NCBI RefSeq assembly: GCF_019583405.1
Contig: NZ_SZUU01000001.1
Location: 496,001 to 560,000, forward strand
DNA: 64,000 nucleotides
Reading direction: 5' to 3'
DNA from: Bacteroides fragilis
GTDB lineage: Bacteria; Bacteroidota; Bacteroidia; Bacteroidales; Bacteroidaceae
The notes under the pieces were generated by a model. It worked only from the letters and a program-made list of their open reading frames with translations. It ran no database searches and had not been told where the DNA came from. The first letter of the stretch is position 1, and the number at the start of each line of letters is the position of its first letter. Below are positions 45,498-52,869 of the stretch, one piece after another. Position numbers and translations under genes: made by a program.

Positions 45498-47962
45498 TCC
45501 TGGCTGGCTTTCTTTACGGATAAATCAATGGCATCGGCAACCTTCTCTTGAGTCAGTGCAATGGCAAAGACCTCTTTTATATCATGCACATAATGGAAAG
45601 TCAGTCCTTTCAGATATATATCCTGTATTTCGTCAATATTCTTTTTGTTCTCGGCACTCATAATGATTTCTTTGATGCCGGCACGTTTAGCTGCCAGAAT
45701 CTTCTCCTTAATACCACCTACCGGAAGTACCTTGCCACGCAACGTGATTTCCCCGGTCATAGCCAGATTAGCCTTCACCTTACGTTGTGTCAAAGCAGAA
45801 GCCAACGAAGTAGCCATTGTGATACCTGCCGACGGACCATCTTTCGGAATAGCTCCTTCGGGTACATGGACATGGATGTTCCAGTTATCAAAGATCTCTT
45901 CATCCAGATTTAAGAGTGAAGCATGTGCTTTGATATACTCAAGTGCGAGCATAGCAGACTCTTTCATCACTTCACCCAAATTTCCGGTTAATGTGAGACG
46001 TCCGCCCTTGCCGCGGCTCAGACTGGTCTCAACAAATAAAATTTCACCTCCAACGGCTGTCCATGCCAATCCTGTCACCACACCGGCATAATCATTGCCC
46101 TGATATTTATCGCGAGTATATTCGGGAGCACCCAGGAAGTCATACAAATCAGCCGGTTTAATTTCTGTTTTTAAGAAGAAACCGTCTGTTGCGTATTGGC
46201 GGGCCGATTTACGAAGAATCTTACCGATCTTCTTTTCTAATTCACGCACACCGCTTTCACGCGTATACGATTCGATAATAGCTTCGAGCGTATCTTTTGG
46301 AATTTTAATGTCGGTCTTCTTCATTCCGTTTGCTTCCAACTCCTTTGGAACTAAATGCTTTCGCGCTATTTCCACTTTTTCTTCCGTGATATAACCACTC
46401 ACTTCAATCAACTCCATTCGATCGAGCAATGGTCCGGGAATGGTATTCAAGTTGTTTGCTGTAGCAATAAACATCACTTTGGACAAGTCGTAATCCACAT
46501 CTAGGAAATTATCATGAAAAGCCGTATTTTGTTCCGGGTCAAGCACTTCAAGCAAAGCCGATGAAGGATCTCCCTGACGGTCGGCACTCACTTTATCTAT
46601 TTCATCCAGAATAAATACCGGATTCGAAGAGCCTGCTTTTATCAGGTTTTTAATAATACGTCCCGGCATTGCACCGATATAAGTTTTACGGTGTCCGCGA
46701 ATTTCCGCTTCATCGTGTACACCTCCCAATGACATACGGATATATTTCCGTTTCAAGGCTGCGGCAATCGATTTTCCCAATGAGGTCTTACCAACTCCCG
46801 GAGGACCATATAAACAAATAATAGGAGACTTCATATCCCCCTTCAATTTAAGTACGGCTAAATGTTCCAGAATGCGTTCCTTTACTTTCTCCAGACCGTA
46901 ATGATCCTTATTCAGCGTTTTCTCGGCATTCTTTAGGTTTAAATTGTCAGTAGTATAAACTCCCCACGGCAGATTGAGCATTGTCTGCAGATAATTCAGC
47001 TGCACACTGTAATCCGGCGATTGAGGATGGGTACGTTCCAGCTTGGCAAGCTCTTTCAGGAAAGTTTCCCGCACTTCGGTACTCCACTTCATGTGTTCTG
47101 CCTTTTGGCGCATTTCTTCTATTTCCTGTTCCTGGCCGCCACCACCCAGTTCGTCCTGGATCGTTTTAATCTGCTGCTGCAGGAAATACTCACGTTGCTG
47201 TTGGTCAATATCCTCACGGGCACGCATCTGGATAGATGCTTTTATTTCGGCCAATTGTACTTCACGATTCAGAATTTCAAGCAATCGATAAGTACGTTCA
47301 CGCAACGAATCAATGCGCAACAATTCGATTTTCTCGTCCTTCTTCAACGGAAGGTTCGTACAGATAAAATCCACTAAGAACATGTGGTTCGTCAGGTTTT
47401 TGATGGCAAACGCCGATTCCTGATGCAAAGTGTCCGATGATTTAATATATCGTATTGTCAAATCCTTGCAGGTTTCCACCAATGCCTGAAACTCCTTATC
47501 ATCTTTCGAAGGGATCTCTTCTTCAATAATGGTCACTTCACCTTTCAGGTACGGATGTGTTTCCGTAATATTCTTCAGTTCCAGGCGTTTCATTCCCTGA
47601 ATAATAACCGTTGTTGTCTGGTCAGGCATTTCAAGTACACGTACGATCTTACCTATGGTTCCGATCGGATGTAAGTCTTCGAATGCCGGCTCGTCCGTTT
47701 CTGCCATTTTCTGGCAAACTACTGCAATATAGGATTTTTTCTTATCAGCTTCCCTCACTAATCTCAAAGATGATTTTCTGCCAACGGAAACAGGCATAAA
47801 TACTCCGGGAAACAATACCATATTACGGAGGGGGAGTACCGGAAGAGTTTCACCAACCTTTATGTCAAACACTTGATCTTCGTTTCCTTCAAAATCGGCA
47901 ATTAATGAAAATGCGTTATCATTCTGGTCATCCATCTCTCTTAAATATCTTTCTTTCTTCAT
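45494..47962 (-). CDS. lon: ATP-dependent Lon protease
   Basis: 822 residues. The N-terminal LON substrate domain begins at LPVLPLRNMVLFPGVF; the AAA+ module has Walker A GPPGVGKTSLGKS and Walker B FILDEIDKV; the C-terminal peptidase has the Ser in KDGPSAGITMATS and the partner Lys in GIKEKILAAKRAGIKE. It degrades damaged and regulatory proteins. Start ATG 47962 is used; an internal ATG at 47935 is possible. Upstream lies a -7 element overlapping an inverted repeat. Confidence 0.95.
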   Translation of the reverse strand: MKKERYLREMDDQNDNAFSLIADFEGNEDQVFDIKVGETLPVLPLRNMVLFPGVFMPVSVGRKSSLRLVREADKKKSYIAVVCQKMAETDEPAFEDLHPIGTIGKIVRVLEMPDQTTTVIIQGMKRLELKNITETHPYLKGEVTIIEEEIPSKDDKEFQALVETCKDLTIRYIKSSDTLHQESAFAIKNLTNHMFLVDFICTNLPLKKDEKIELLRIDSLRERTYRLLEILNREVQLAEIKASIQMRAREDIDQQQREYFLQQQIKTIQDELGGGGQEQEIEEMRQKAEHMKWSTEVRETFLKELAKLERTHPQSPDYSVQLNYLQTMLNLPWGVYTTDNLNLKNAEKTLNKDHYGLEKVKERILEHLAVLKLKGDMKSPIICLYGPPGVGKTSLGKSIAAALKRKYIRMSLGGVHDEAEIRGHRKTYIGAMPGRIIKNLIKAGSSNPVFILDEIDKVSADRQGDPSSALLEVLDPEQNTAFHDNFLDVDYDLSKVMFIATANNLNTIPGPLLDRMELIEVSGYITEEKVEIARKHLVPKELEANGMKKTDIKIPKDTLEAIIESYTRESGVRELEKKIGKILRKSARQYATDGFFLKTEIKPADLYDFLGAPEYTRDKYQGNDYAGVVTGLAWTAVGGEILFVETSLSRGKGGRLTLTGNLGEVMKESAMLALEYIKAHASLLNLDEEIFDNWNIHVHVPEGAIPKDGPSAGITMATSLASALTQRKVKANLAMTGEITLRGKVLPVGGIKEKILAAKRAGIKEIIMSAENKKNIDEIQDIYLKGLTFHYVHDIKEVFAIALTQEKVADAIDLSVKKASQE

Positions 47963-47990
47963 TTCGTATAAATTAGTTTATGTCATATCA

Positions 47991-48017
47991 GCGAACATAA
48001 AACGTTCGCAAAGTTAA
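47991..48017 (-). promoter_or_regulatory. lon promoter with overlapping inverted repeat
   Basis: -7 element TAACTTTG at 48010-48017 (minus strand), and the inverted repeat gcgaac-N8-gttcgc (47991-47996 and 48005-48010) that abuts it and spans the expected transcription start. It could be an operator for stress-responsive control, or form a hairpin at the 5' end of the mRNA. Confidence 0.55.
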
Positions 48018-48113
48018 TTGATTCTTCATTAAGAATAAAACATCTATTCGATAAAAACACAAAAACAATGCCAAATAATAATGTAGACGGAATGTCATAT
48101 CACAATATTTACC

Positions 48114-48121
48114 TATTTTTG
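48114..48121 (+). promoter_or_regulatory. -7 element TATTTTTG, trmN6-like gene
   Basis: TAnnTTTG match 26 bp before the ATG at 48147. Confidence 0.5.
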
Positions 48122-48146
48122 GCGAACTTAATTATTTCTTAGCTAA

Positions 48147-48860
48147 ATGAGCCAATCTTTTTTTCAGTTTAAACAGTTTACCGTTTGGCACGATAAATGT
48201 GCCATGAAGGTAGGTACAGACGGTGTCCTGCTTGGGGCATGGACTCCCGTAAAATCCTCGGTCCGCATTCTCGACATTGGCACCGGCACAGGACTGGTGG
48301 CACTTATGTTAGCCCAACGCAGTACGGCCTCCATTACAGCCCTCGAAATCGATGAAGCCGCTGCTGCTCAAGCAACAGAAAACATAAACCGCTCGCCCTG
48401 GAAAAGTAGAATAGAGGTAATCCAACAAGATTTTAAACATTATAGCAAAAAAAATGATATTTCTAAGTTTGATACAATAGTTTCTAATCCTCCTTACTTT
48501 AACGATTCATTAAAGTGTCCCGACGAACAGCGCAATAAAGCCCGCCACAACGACAGTCTGACTTATGAAGAATTGTTAGCAGGTGTATCCGAACTACTTT
48601 CGCGAGAAGGAACATTTACGATAGTGATACCGATGGATGCCGGTGAGAAAATTAAAACACTTGCTCATAAATATGGGCTATATCCTTCACGTCAACTCTT
48701 CGTCATAACCAAGCCCGGCGGAACGCCTAAACGAACTTTAATTTCATTTAGATTCACCATGCAGGTATGCGAAACAGAAGATTTATTGACCGAAACCTCC
48801 CGACATCAATATAGTGAAAAGTATATAGAACTCACCCGGGATTTTTATCTGAAAATGTGA
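48147..48860 (+). CDS. tRNA1(Val) (adenine37-N6)-methyltransferase, YfiC/TrmN6-like
   Basis: 237 residues, a class I methyltransferase. The SAM-binding motif is ILDIGTGTGLVALMLAQR, the catalytic motif is SNPPYFNDSLK (NPPY), and TVWHDKCAMKVGTDGVLLGAW at the N-terminus is typical of YfiC. It methylates A37 N6 of tRNA1(Val), by family. Last host gene before the intergenic region and the tRNA-Pro site. Confidence 0.88.
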   Translation: MSQSFFQFKQFTVWHDKCAMKVGTDGVLLGAWTPVKSSVRILDIGTGTGLVALMLAQRSTASITALEIDEAAAAQATENINRSPWKSRIEVIQQDFKHYSKKNDISKFDTIVSNPPYFNDSLKCPDEQRNKARHNDSLTYEELLAGVSELLSREGTFTIVIPMDAGEKIKTLAHKYGLYPSRQLFVITKPGGTPKRTLISFRFTMQVCETEDLLTETSRHQYSEKYIELTRDFYLKM

Positions 48861-49233
48861 AAAAGCTAATACAAGTTCCATCTATAAAGCCGTGCAAGCG
48901 TTCTGTCACAGGTAGTATTCTTGGTATTATACGATGTGCATCAACAATTACATAACCAATTCACCTTTAAACCGCAAGAAACAATCAACAAGAGTACTAT
49001 TACGGAGTTTGGCAATAATTCTACAAATTATTCCCTTCTTGTATCCCATTTTAGAAGAGAAAGAAAGCATTTAAGTTTATTAGTGTAAATTGCTGCATGT
49101 ACGATATGCTAATTTTCAATGGGAGCTTCTCATCTTTCTGTTTCACAGGTTGGCATAAGTAGAATTATATGGATAACATTTTAAAATTTGCGTTTTTTTG
49201 CAGTATTTTCATTCTTGAAGAATCATAAATCCT
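48861..49233. other. Intergenic region, no gene seen
   Basis: About 370 bp of AT-rich sequence with no ORF of coding appearance and no recognised signal before the MITE. Confidence 0.5.
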
Positions 49234-49741
49234 GGTTCTTCTTCAAATTTGGTGGTAAATTCTTTATTTCTTTATTTTCAAGTTGATAATTGTCCTTTTT
49301 GCTTGCTTTAATAAGAAAAAATAGACACCGGCTGAATAAGATAACTCGAGTTTCGGAAGTGAATTTGCGCCGTCTGAACCGGTATCTTCATCCTTATACC
49401 TTTCTTCAATTAACATTGTTAACGCCTTTTGCAGTTTGTCAGGTTCTTATGCGCAAATAATAAGGCTTTTGCATTTAAAAAACTTGTTATTCACATCCAA
49501 AGAACAAGCTTTAACTCTGTGTTAAAACAAAGCTTTTGAGGATAGAAATCTTACTTTTTAAAGATATTGATTTTCAGATGGTTTATTCTAAAATTCGCTT
49601 CTTCACTTTATGGATGGACTCTTCGGTGGAAAGCCAGGATACTTGCTTTTTTGTCAACTATAAACGAGGGCTTACACTTCCGAAAACGGAATTAGATTCC
49701 ATGAGTAAAAGAAAACTTACCACCAAATTTGAAGAAGAACC
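49234..49741. mobile_element. 508-bp MITE with 25-bp perfect ends and 8-bp target duplication
   Basis: Perfect 25-bp terminal inverted repeats at 49234-49258 and 49717-49741 (beginning GGTTCTTCTTCAAATTTGG). The 8 bp directly outside each end are identical, taaatcct (49226-49233 and 49742-49749), as left by an 8-bp staggered insertion, a size typical of ISL3-family elements. A second inverted motif, tttcggaagtg / cacttccgaaaa, lies inside both ends. No transposase is encoded; the 72-codon frame at 49536-49754 reads through the right end and is not credible as a gene. Confidence 0.88.
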
Positions 49742-49770
49742 TAAATCCTTTTAATACCCATCTGATAAAT

Positions 49771-49817
49771 AAAAAACACTGATAGTTAAGTTGCAAACTT
49801 AATTACCAGTGTTTTTT
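49771..49817 (-). terminator. Terminator of the disrupted tRNA-Pro gene
   Basis: Outer arms aaaaaacactg / cagtgtttttt (11 bp) plus a paired inner gttaagtt / aacttaat segment. It lies 5 bp beyond the tRNA 3' end, so this flank is the original host 3' side of the tRNA gene. Confidence 0.78.
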
Positions 49818-49821
49818 ATTG

Positions 49822-49868
49822 TCGGGGTAGCGGGATTCGAACCCACGACCCCCTGCTCCCAAAGCAAG
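49822..49868 (-). other. tRNA-Pro(TGG) 3' half: prophage attachment site
   Basis: 47 nt match the 3' part of a tRNA-Pro on the minus strand: anticodon stem-loop with loop TTTGGGA (anticodon TGG), variable loop, T arm (GTTCGAATC) and 3' acceptor strand ending CTACCCCGA. Right of 49868 the sequence no longer matches a tRNA: the D arm and 5' acceptor are missing. This is the remnant left when a phage integrates into a tRNA gene; the other end should carry a restored complete tRNA. Confidence 0.85.
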
Positions 49869-49914
49869 AGGGATTAAGGTATATAACCCTGATAATCATT
49901 AAATTATAGAACTC

Positions 49915-50196
49915 TTATTCTTTGGACGCAGGGATTTTGCAGGGTTCGCTATAAAAAGAGCCTTCTCCTGTCAATAACCACACCGCCGACACATTATAAT
50001 CTCTCACTAAATAGGATAACCATGCAACCTCAAAAATATCTTTTTCATTATTCTTTTCAAGTTTATATAAGTTTCTCCTATTTATATTATACTTCTCAGC
50101 AAAAGGCGTTGGGCCTCCAATCCTTTTATCGGATTTGAGTTGTGCCAATGCATCAAAGAACCTTCCAATTACTTTTTGGCTATCTTCTGTTTGCAT
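49915..50196 (-). CDS. Phage HTH regulator (repressor-like), second cistron
   Basis: 93 residues. A helix-turn-helix is visible at about residues 30-55 (TPFAEKYNINRRNLYKLEKN), followed by YNVSAVWLLTGEGSFYS, a C-terminal motif shared with the two other regulators (WLLxGEGxM-like). The start overlaps the end of the upstream repressor-like gene by 28 bp, so the two are likely coupled. DNA-binding is inferred from the fold pattern. It is the last gene before the att site, where an integrase would have been expected. Confidence 0.7.
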   Translation of the reverse strand: MQTEDSQKVIGRFFDALAQLKSDKRIGGPTPFAEKYNINRRNLYKLEKNNEKDIFEVAWLSYLVRDYNVSAVWLLTGEGSFYSEPCKIPASKE

Positions 50197-50624
50197 AACT
50201 CCTTTTGTTTTTCCATTGCAGCAGCTTTACGCTCCTGCCACTCCTTTTGTTTATCATCAAGTAACTTCTTCCATTTCTCAAAAGTTTCGGGCGGGAAATC
50301 CAAGTTTTCGCCTTCGGTCACCTGCCGCAGTTCTTCCGGGTTCATAACCGGCATATATTTTTCAAGTTCAAGAAGGCGTTGAAGTCTGCTTTTAATCGCG
50401 GACGTGGCCGGATTGAAAGACAACATTTCACCTTCCCCAAGGAGTAACCAGCGTGCATTAAGCTCTGGAAACGCCTGCAATATAGCAATAACCGGACGAA
50501 TACCAAAACTTTCACCCTTTGTTAACTTATTCAGGTATTGCGGAAGCCAACCAAGGAGAAGGGCAAAGTCAGCTTGGTTCCCATTGGTCTTATATTGAAT
50601 AAATTGTAGCAATCTTTCATTCAT
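50169..50624 (-). CDS. Phage HTH repressor-like protein, first cistron
   Basis: 151 residues. An N-terminal HTH (NQADFALLLGWLPQYLNKLTKGESFG) is followed by LNARWLLLGEGEMLSF and a charged coiled-coil tail of Lys, Gln and Glu. The family is typical of Bacteroides phages and transposons. By position, facing left across the operator region, it is the best candidate for the lysogeny repressor. Lacks a LexA-type peptidase domain, so induction by RecA cleavage is unlikely to follow the lambda route. Confidence 0.78.
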   Translation of the reverse strand: MNERLLQFIQYKTNGNQADFALLLGWLPQYLNKLTKGESFGIRPVIAILQAFPELNARWLLLGEGEMLSFNPATSAIKSRLQRLLELEKYMPVMNPEELRQVTEGENLDFPPETFEKWKKLLDDKQKEWQERKAAAMEKQKELCKQKIAKK

Positions 50625-50663
50625 CGTCTTTAATCAAAAAAGTAGTACAATATCCTTAATTCT

Positions 50664-50817
50664 TTTTGTACAAAATATTAAACATAATAAGTATTATATT
50701 TGTCAATTAATTTTTTAAATTAAAGATTTAATTAAGACTTTAATTAATCACGGTACAAAAATAAAGTATTATACTTGAACTACAAAATTTATTCAAGTAT
50801 TTTTTAGTATAAAACTT
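50664..50817. promoter_or_regulatory. Repressor/Cro operator region with multiple palindromes
   Basis: The 207-bp divergent gap (50625-50831) holds: ttttgtacaaaa, a perfect 12-bp palindrome (50664-50675); aagtattatattt (50689-50701); aagtattatactt, palindromic about its centre (50764-50776); a related degenerate copy (50795-50817); and atacttgaa / ttcaagtat, a 9-bp inverted repeat (50771-50779 and 50792-50800). Iterated sites of two types between divergent regulators are as expected for a lysis-lysogeny switch. Confidence 0.7.
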
Positions 50818-50831
50818 TAAATAATTTATAT

Positions 50832-51221
50832 ATGTCAGATAGTGAGCGTATTAGGAGACTTGAAGAGTATACAGGGTTGAGTTTGAATAAACTCGCTGCT
50901 GTTATTGGTATAAAATCACCGCAGACTTTTTATGATATAAAAAGCGGGAAGCATGGTATATCCAAGGATTTAGCGGAAAGAATTAAAGCAAAATACTTGA
51001 ATATAAACATATCTTGGCTTTTGGGTGGGGAAGGAGAAATGACAACTCCTTCCGTAATTCAAAATAACGAGAACGGGAATAATATCAACGGTCATTCCGT
51101 AAAAGTCGAGCAAAAGACTGATATTGAAAAACTTCTCGATACTATTAAAGAATGCCATGAACTACTTCGGAAGAAGGACGAACAGATTGATAGATTATTA
51201 ACCTTATTAGAGAAGAAATAA
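50832..51221 (+). CDS. Cro-like HTH regulator with C-terminal coiled coil
   Basis: 129 residues. Helix-turn-helix at about residues 18-45 (NKLAAVIGIKSPQTFYDIKSGK), then ISKDLAERIKAKYLNINISWLLGGEGEM, the motif shared with the two leftward regulators, and a C-terminal coiled coil (DTIKECHELLRKKDEQIDRLLTLLEKK). First gene of the rightward phage unit, so it plays the Cro role or is a second repressor. Only 4 bp separate it from the lipoprotein gene. Confidence 0.8.
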   Translation: MSDSERIRRLEEYTGLSLNKLAAVIGIKSPQTFYDIKSGKHGISKDLAERIKAKYLNINISWLLGGEGEMTTPSVIQNNENGNNINGHSVKVEQKTDIEKLLDTIKECHELLRKKDEQIDRLLTLLEKK

Positions 51222-51225
51222 TAAT

Positions 51226-51804
51226 ATGAAAAAGTTTACATTGTTTGCATTGGCATTGGCCTTTCTGACTTCATGCGGTAGTGATGATGATGAAAAAGAT
51301 AAAGGCATACAAGAAATTTGGCTTAATAGCTACACGGCTTTTACTCCCCAATCTGATTATGAACAGACCAGCGCGGAGTTCTATTTTTTTTCAGCCAATA
51401 ACGGTGAGGAATTTATCACTGAAAGCAAAACATTCAACGGCACAGTTTCGGAGTATCAATCACTTAAAGATGAAACTTTCGATTTATTGAATAAGGGACA
51501 AATAAAGCTCAATAATGGGGAAATAATAGAAGCATCTTATTCAGCGTATGTATCATCTTCTGACACTAAATATAAAAGTATATTCCTTCCGATAGGTCGC
51601 TATTTTGTTGCCACAATTTACAAAGGAGCCAAAAACGGTTATCTATGGCTGTATTCAACTAAATATGCAGCGAAATATTATGACGTTAAAGAAGCATACA
51701 ACCCTCCTGCTTTAGATGTTGTATTCCCTTGCGATATTAGCCACTACGGGTTTATAAATTGGGTTTCTTGGAATGAAAAATTTAACTATGATTTTCATTT
51801 TTAA
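51226..51804 (+). CDS. Phage-encoded lipoprotein
   Basis: 192 residues. A classic lipoprotein signal (FALALAFLTSC) with Cys followed by GSDDDEKDKG, the acidic +2 region associated with surface export (LES-like) in Bacteroides. The rest is beta-rich and of unknown family. It lies directly behind the Cro-like gene. Phage lipoproteins in this position can modify the lysogen surface or exclude superinfecting phages; this is inference. The gap of 4 bp suggests co-transcription with the regulator. Confidence 0.72.
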   Translation: MKKFTLFALALAFLTSCGSDDDEKDKGIQEIWLNSYTAFTPQSDYEQTSAEFYFFSANNGEEFITESKTFNGTVSEYQSLKDETFDLLNKGQIKLNNGEIIEASYSAYVSSSDTKYKSIFLPIGRYFVATIYKGAKNGYLWLYSTKYAAKYYDVKEAYNPPALDVVFPCDISHYGFINWVSWNEKFNYDFHF

Positions 51805-51837
51805 AACTCAAAAAACCCTTTGGCGATAATACTTATT

Positions 51838-52071
51838 ATGATTAACTCAAAGGAGAAACAAGAAAAAAAATCGCAAGTAATACAAAAAGTCTCCGTAAGA
51901 CAGACTTTGTTAAGTATTTCGATTGGAGAGGAAAGAGAATTTTCCTGCATTGATTTTCCCCTTGCCCGCGCAAGGGTGGTAGCTTCACAGTTGAAAAGCG
52001 GCAAGCATCGTGTTTTCACGATTAGCTCTGACCCGCTTGGAACCTCGTTTAAAATCAGACGAATAAGTTAG
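51838..52071 (+). CDS. Small hypothetical phage protein
   Basis: 77 residues from ATG 51838 (MINSKEK); a TTG at 51820 is less likely. Basic, with SLARARVVASQLKSGK-like middle and a KIRRIS tail. A Ser-rich nucleic-acid-binding look, but no family is recognised. Its position in the early region suggests DNA metabolism or regulation. Confidence 0.55.
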   Translation: MINSKEKQEKKSQVIQKVSVRQTLLSISIGEEREFSCIDFPLARARVVASQLKSGKHRVFTISSDPLGTSFKIRRIS

Positions 52072-52095
52072 TAATCATCTATAATCCACAACAAC

Positions 52096-52287
52096 ATGAG
52101 TAAGATTGAATTTATACTATCTGTATTGGTGTCGATTTGCGCCGCTATTATGCTTGTAAATGTTTTTATCACTCCTTCATCTATGAAAGAGTTTGCGATA
52201 ATCGTGTTTTCAATCATCTTCGCTCTGACTATTGTACTTGTAAGGTTTACTTTTAAGGATATGATTAAAGAGTTAAAAGGGAAATGA
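52096..52287 (+). CDS. Small membrane protein (two TM helices)
   Basis: 63 residues with two hydrophobic helices (FILSVLVSICAAIMLVNVFI and FAIIVFSIIFALTIVLV) and a basic C-terminus. The ATG is preceded directly by the recurrent leader ataatccacaacaac. Small two-TM proteins in early phage regions can be involved in exclusion or holin-like control; the sequence gives no further hint. Confidence 0.6.
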   Translation: MSKIEFILSVLVSICAAIMLVNVFITPSSMKEFAIIVFSIIFALTIVLVRFTFKDMIKELKGK

Positions 52288-52351
52288 ATAAATAACAACA
52301 TTTGCGTAATTAAGAAACAGCTATTTATCAACAAAAATCACTTAATGCAGT

Positions 52352-52552
52352 ATGATAACAGTTATTGAACCAAAGGTTAATGAGGGCGGACGATATTCTG
52401 TAATGCAAGCATCAGAAGCCCTTGGAATACACAGAAATACTCTTCGTAATTATACAGAGCAAGGTCTAATCAAGTGCGGTTTTCGCAGAGGTAACGGCAG
52501 GAAGTTCTATGAAGGCCGGGAAATAGTAAGATTTTGGAGGGCACAACTATGA
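52352..52552 (+). CDS. MerR-like/excisionase-type HTH protein
   Basis: 66 residues. A winged-helix HTH of the MerR/excisionase type (GRYSVMQASEALGIHRNTLRNYTEQGLI), with CGFRRGNGRKFYEGREIVRFW as the wing. Such small proteins act as excisionases or regulators. Overlaps the next gene by 4 bp (ATGA). Confidence 0.72.
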   Translation: MITVIEPKVNEGGRYSVMQASEALGIHRNTLRNYTEQGLIKCGFRRGNGRKFYEGREIVRFWRAQL

Positions 52553-52722
52553 CAGAGAATGACCAGGAACTAATTAAAAAGGCATGGGATATTAATTGTA
52601 TCTATTGGTACAATATTGATGAATTTATGGAGCAGGCCGATACTCCCGAAGCAAAAGAACTATTGAGAGTAATACGTAGCTTTAAATATCACATGGAAGA
52701 AGCAAGCTGCGGAACATTATAA
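52549..52722 (+). CDS. Small acidic hypothetical phage protein
   Basis: 57 residues, helical and acidic (DQELIKKAWDINCIYWYNIDEF), no family recognised. Starts within the stop of the HTH gene (ATGA overlap), so it is translated with it. Confidence 0.5.
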   Translation: MTENDQELIKKAWDINCIYWYNIDEFMEQADTPEAKELLRVIRSFKYHMEEASCGTL

Positions 52723-52869
52723 AATTTCTCATTATTCTCAATTTTTTGATTTGACACCGCAAAGTTAAGCAAATCCCGTGAAGATAAGCCTTCAAACCCG
52801 GTTGAACTTACCGGGGCGGGAACAAAGCAAAGCCGGAAGCTGTAAGAAGGCGAATAATAGAACAGTAAA
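52723..52869 (+). other. Non-coding leader ahead of the recombination operon
   Basis: About 150 bp without a gene. It includes a ccggt/accgg hairpin (near 52799-52815) next to a GC-rich cggggcggg stretch. Could hold the promoter and an RNA structure controlling the annealing-protein operon; no -7 consensus is obvious. Confidence 0.4.

Noticed and set aside
46981..47377. Several long ORFs opposite the lon gene
   Set aside because: They are mirror frames of a protein with clear Lon motifs; overlapping antisense genes there lack starts, signals or homologous motifs.
49536..49754. 72-codon ORF inside the MITE
   Set aside because: It runs through the right terminal repeat and into the target duplication, so the frame is a by-product of the inverted repeat; no coding features.
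49869..49914. Complete tRNA-Pro extending into the phage
   Set aside because: The sequence right of 49868 shows neither D arm nor acceptor 5' strand; only the 3' half is present.
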